A DNA stretch of 64,000 bases from Diadophis punctatus similis (taxonomy: Eukaryota > Chordata > Lepidosauria > Squamata > Dipsadidae), in NCBI GenBank assembly GCA_023053685.1, contig JALIGW010000001.1, positions 230,008,434 through 230,072,433 of the forward strand, written 5' to 3'. The position numbers were made by a program, and so were the translations under genes. The notes beneath the pieces are model-generated. The model ran no database searches and had not been told where the DNA came from. It saw only the letters and a program-made list of their open reading frames with translations. Shown here one piece after another: positions 59,697 through 64,000 of this stretch (positions within the stretch are counted from its first letter, which is position 1; each line of letters starts with the position of its first letter).

Positions 59697-62065
59697 TATC
59701 CAAGCAAATTCCTAGGGAACATTATAGATGACAAACAAAAGTCCTTTGCTGCGCTTTGTAATTGATGGAAAAAGAAATACACACCCAGATTAATAACAAT
59801 TCTCATTCCTAATTCCTTCAGTTTTATATAATGGAAAGATAGGGTTAAACAAAAATTTCCCAATAGAAACCTTTACCCTGTAGATAAGGTTTCACTGCCC
59901 ACTGCAAATGTTTATTTTGATTATTGGACAGTGAAATGAGACAATCTGAATTGCTTGGTTTTATGCATCCAGTGAACATTGTGGGACTATAGGACAATTT
60001 AGGAAAGTGGTATTGCCTATGTAGCTAGTATAAGAAATTATATATTCTACATTATCTATCCTTACATTGTAGTAATGCATTATGATTTACATTCTAATAC
60101 CATATACATGTAAATACTGTATTTACATGCAAGTGTCATACGTTTCAATACTTCAGCAAGTATTACGGGCCCAATTGGCAAAAGAAAGCTCAGGACTGTA
60201 TGGTTTGGAAAAATACAGAAAAGGCCTTCATCCTGCAGTGAATAGACAATGGCTAAAATGATGAAGATGGTGATCATATGGATAGGAGTACCAGATCTGG
60301 GCTGCAAAAATTCCGATATCTTCTAATGATCTGATACTCATAGACATGAAGGAATCTGGTTGCACACATGGAAGCATATGGAAACTTAGTAACATAAGAA
60401 GAGCTCTCCTGGTTGAACTCATTTTGTCCAGCATTCAGGAAAGCTGGATGGGGTGGGGTGGGGTTTGAGATCCTTTTTTTACTATTGCTTTGTAGCAGTT
60501 GAAACAATTCAGGAGGCAGTGTTCTTGATAGTCAAGGCCTCCTTGTATTTGTCTCCAATTTAAATTCGAGGCAACCTGCAATATCTGATGGCAGTGAATT
60601 GCATAGTTTAACAACGCATTATTTATTTTATTTATTTATTTTTGTCAAGTACGTGTTGGTAATATACATAGATATAACATTGTTTATATACATAAGATGG
60701 GTACTGATAAGAGGGAACATTAGGACAGGGACGGTAGGCACGCTGGTGGCACTTATGCACGCCCCTGTAAAAAAGTACTTCATTGTTTCTGAATATTCAG
60801 TGGATAAATTCCCAAGACTGTGACTGAGAAATGGACAAAAAAAATCTGTTCACACTTTCATGTGTTTTTCCTTACCTTTTAGTTTAAAAGCTGGGAGTGC
60901 AGAAGTTTCTTTGCAGAGGAACTAACTACTATTTCAACTGACCTTTTCTGTAGCTTTTTCAGCTTTATGCTGCCCTTTTCAAGATTCATTGACCAGAAAG
61001 CTTTGTGTGCATAGGACCTTCCTTGCTACATTATAGTTCTTTTTCTGCAGAAGATTCGCCTTTGCTGTACTGTAATTATTTTTCACTTTCAAGAACTCTG
61101 CATTTATTTCTCTTTACCCTTAGACAGCAATGTAAAACACAATAGACTACCCAGTGCAAGTCCCTCCCACTCCTGACACATAATTTTTGCCCATTTCATC
61201 ATGCTTACTGATCAAACTAGATTAATATTGGCAAAACTGATGTTCTGACAATTTCTGCAGAATGCAGTAGAAGAATGAAGAGCACTGCTGAGCAGCTAAT
61301 AAGTGGCCATTTTTCAGTCATGCAGCACTTGAAATAACTTCTCTCAAAGGGAGAAGAGAAAATTATATTGGTTTCAACACCTGGTTGAGCAGCTCAATAG
61401 GGACAAAATTGAACGTTACAGCAAAATCATTATTTATTTGGTAGCTACATCTTCATTGCATGGTCAGCCTAAAAATAAAAGTTATTTCAATGTGAATCAA
61501 ATTCATACAAGTATTTTAGAAAGCTGCTGCAGGGAAAAAATGTGAGTTCTTTCAGCTGTTTCTGTTTGATCAGTTTAGCAGTCTTTATCTTGATTTTAAT
61601 CTGTATATAACGTAGGAGTAGCCGAAGGCGGCATATTTCTTTTCTCGAATTGTTAAGATATATCATTTTCTAGGCTTACAAAATCACACTTGCTCTAATC
61701 ATATTGGTTACCATTAAGGTGCTTTGCAAACCAAAGCTCAGCTGTGTGCAAAATGTCCGCATAATGTAAAGCTATTTCAACATGCTTAATTAAGTTAGAT
61801 TGGGAAATGTTCCACGCCAGTTAGACCACAGGCAAATTAAGAGAGAAAGTTTGTGATCATTTTGCATGGACAGTAATTGTAAAATGATACTACCTAAAGA
61901 TAAATGTGATAGGTCACTAAATTAAAATGGAATTAAACAGCATAGTAAAAGAAATATGAATGTGGAAAGTAAAGTAGACAGTCTTAAGACAGTCTTCACT
62001 ACTGTGCTGCTCTTCTTTGCAGATGTGACATTTGTTGTTGGTCTCAATTCTGTCTTTGTATGCAA
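59697..62065. other. Intergenic, mostly unassigned
   Basis: No supported gene. A short TTTATTTTATTTATTTATTT tract at 60620 and GTACGTGTTGGTAATATACA nearby suggest a small retroelement fragment at about 60620-60780. Confidence 0.45.
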
Positions 62066-62716
62066 TTGTTCTTTTTTTTTAAATACATTTTTATTGTGTT
62101 TTTCTCCTTAAACCAATATTTGTAGTTTATATATAACTGTTCTCATTTACATATTAACATATTATTTACATCTCAGTACATTCAAATGCAAGTATATTCC
62201 ATACATTTCATTTATAAATTTTACTTCTACTAGTGTTTTATCCCTTCTTTTTTCATTTTCCTATTCTCAATCCAATCATACAATTTCTTCCATATTGCAT
62301 AATATTCTGAATCCATTTGTCCTTTCAATTCAATTGTTAATTTGTCCATTTTGGCACAATCAAATATTTTTTTATTACTAAGCTTTCAGAGGGTATATTC
62401 TTTTGTCTCCAACATTGCGCAAAAGCAATTCTTGCTGCTTTATAATATGTAATATAATATATATAATTGTTTTATTATATTCCTCTTTAGCAATCCCTAA
62501 CAAAAATAACTCTGGGGTATATTCTACTTGGGAGCCTGCTATTTCCTGTATCCATCTATGAGTTTTTACCCAATATTTTTTTGTTTCCGTGCATAACCAC
62601 CATGTATGATAGAAGGTACCTTGCTTTTGGCCACATTTCTAACAATTTGGTTCCAGGTTTGGGTAGATCTTCGCTAATCTAGCGGGTGCCATTGGTAAAA
62701 CATTTTGTACTGGTTT

Positions 62717-63312
62717 TATTTATTTATTTATTGATTGATTGATTGATTGATTTAGGAATTCTTCTATGCCACCCTACTCCTAAGGACTCAGGGCAGCGTA
62801 CAGCATTTTAAAGAACACCAAACAATAAAATCATTAAAAACAATTTTAAAAAAGTTTTTAAAAAGACATATAACACCATGCATACATGGGGGAGACCTCA
62901 GATGTAAAATTGTCTCAGAACCCTGCCTGCAGGAAGAGCCATGTCTTAATGGCTTTTCGGAAGGCCAGCAATAGCAATAGCAATAGCAATAGCAATAGCA
63001 ATAGCACTTTACTTATATACCGCTTCATAGTGCTTTACAGCCCTCTCTAAGCGGTTTACAGAGTTCAGCATATTGCCCCCAACAATCTGGGTCCTCATTT
63101 TACCCACCTCGGAAGGATGGAAGGCTGAGTCAACCTTGAGCCTGGTGAGATTTGAACAGCTGAACTGCTGAACTAGCAGTCAGCCTGCAGTCGCAGCATT
63201 TAACCACTGCACCACCCCAGCAAGGTGGGGATGATTCGGATCTCTGGGGGAAGTTGGTTCCAGAGAACAGGGGCCCCTACAGAGAAGGCCCTCCCCCTAG
63301 GCCCCGCCAGTC
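62717..63312. mobile_element. Dispersed repeat inserted in L1, itself carrying a SINE
   Basis: Starts with TTTATTTATTTATTGATTGA, then CTTCTATGCCACCCTACTCC, and ends with GGCCCCGCCAGTCGGCATTG. It shares blocks with 31530-32790. A SINE at 62972-63216 is nested inside. Outer boundaries are approximate to a few bases. Confidence 0.65.
62972..63216 (-). mobile_element. tRNA-derived SINE, full length, 245 bp
   Basis: TAGCAATAGCAATAG tail at the left, tRNA-like head at the right (GGTGGTGCAGTGGTTAAATG on the - strand). 7-bp duplication CCAGCAA at 62965-62971 and 63217-63223. Confidence 0.88.
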
Positions 63313-64000
63313 GGCATTGTTTTGCCGATTTAGTTATTCTATAATTTATATTCCAAATCTTCCCCCAATCTTCTAATTCTATATTATGTTCAATATTTTT
63401 GCCCATTCTATCATAGTTCCCTTCACTATGTCTTCTGCTCTATCAAATTCTAATAAATAGTTATAAATTTTTGTTATTAATTTTTCATCCGGGCCAATCA
63501 TTATTTTATCTAATTGTTGCGGGACTGTCTCAAATCCATACTCTTCTTTATCTTTTTTATATCGTGATTGAATTTGCATATGCGGCCACCAGTCTATAAT
63601 TGTTCCCTGATCTTCCAGCTCTTGTCTACTTTTAAAATTTCCTTGTCTATCAAAAAGTTGCTGACATTTAACCATGTTATTTATATCCAGAGTATTCGGG
63701 TAAATGATCGCTTCCATTCGGGATACCCATCCAGGGACTTTCCTATAATATTTTCTCTTAATCTCTTGCCATACTTGCATCAAAGCTTCTCTTACTTTAT
63801 GTCTTATAAAATAGGTGTGCAGTTTTTTCTATTTGTCCCATAAGAAGGCATGCCAACCTTTTTGTAGATCATATCCCTCCAGCGTTAGTAATCTTCTATT
63901 TCTTAAGTTGATCCACTCTTTAACCCATACTAAAATTGTCGCTTTATAATAAAGTTGGCAGTCAGGGAGCCCCATCCCACCTCTGCTTCTATCATCCTGA

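Larger units (their letters stand above)
62066..64000 (-). mobile_element. L1 LINE 3' end (ORF2 C-terminus), interrupted
   Basis: On the - strand the right part (63783-63320) encodes LLEFDRAEDIVKGTMIEWAK and WGKIWNINYRITKS; the left part (62716-62350) continues with TETKKYWVKTHRWIQEIAGS and VEYTPELFLLGIA-like sequence, typical of squamate L1 ORF2. A poly(A) equivalent (T run at 62073) marks the 3' end. The two parts are separated by an insertion at about 62717-63312 and the frame is broken. Confidence 0.85.

Overview
The window is vertebrate nuclear DNA. It is intron-rich, low in gene density, and crowded with dispersed repeats. The repeat fauna points to a squamate reptile, most likely a snake: CR1-like LINEs ending in ATTCT-type microsatellites, squamate-type L1, a GIY-YIG Penelope-like element, tRNA-derived SINEs, and many hAT and TA-flanked MITEs. 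This assignment rests on recognising repeat types by eye, not on a database match.

Two real protein-coding genes are visible, lying tail to tail. On the + strand (1262-7043) are the last seven coding exons of a secreted gel-forming mucin: a von Willebrand factor type C region followed by the C-terminal cystine knot, with a stop at 7041-7043 and a poly(A) signal at 7525. On the - strand (25303-50379) is a complete six-exon TOLLIP gene. All splice sites are GT-AG and the protein is 274 residues (Tom1-binding region, C2 domain, CUE domain). A CpG-rich promoter lies near 50.4-50.9 kb and a probable poly(A) site near 22.55 kb. In mammals MUC5B and TOLLIP are convergent neighbours, so the mucin is most likely the MUC5B-position gene of the 11p15-type mucin cluster.

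Layout: 1-7.5 kb mucin 3' end, with a LINE and two hAT MITEs in its introns; 7.6-22.5 kb intergenic, with SINEs, two hAT MITEs 23 bp apart, Penelope-like copies in TA microsatellites at 11.5-14.4 kb, and mariner-like MITEs; 22.5-50.4 kb TOLLIP with repeats in introns and 3' UTR; 50.4-64 kb upstream intergenic, with a short foldback retroelement, hAT MITEs, two head-to-head CR1-like LINEs, and an L1 3' end interrupted by nested insertions.

The most unusual material is in the mobile DNA. Two short foldback elements (41.0 and 51.4 kb) have exact 12- and 13-bp target-site duplications and share a core motif with the Penelope-like termini. Twelve hAT-type MITEs still show matching or near-matching 8-bp duplications. 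Several MITEs carry internal tandem arrays.
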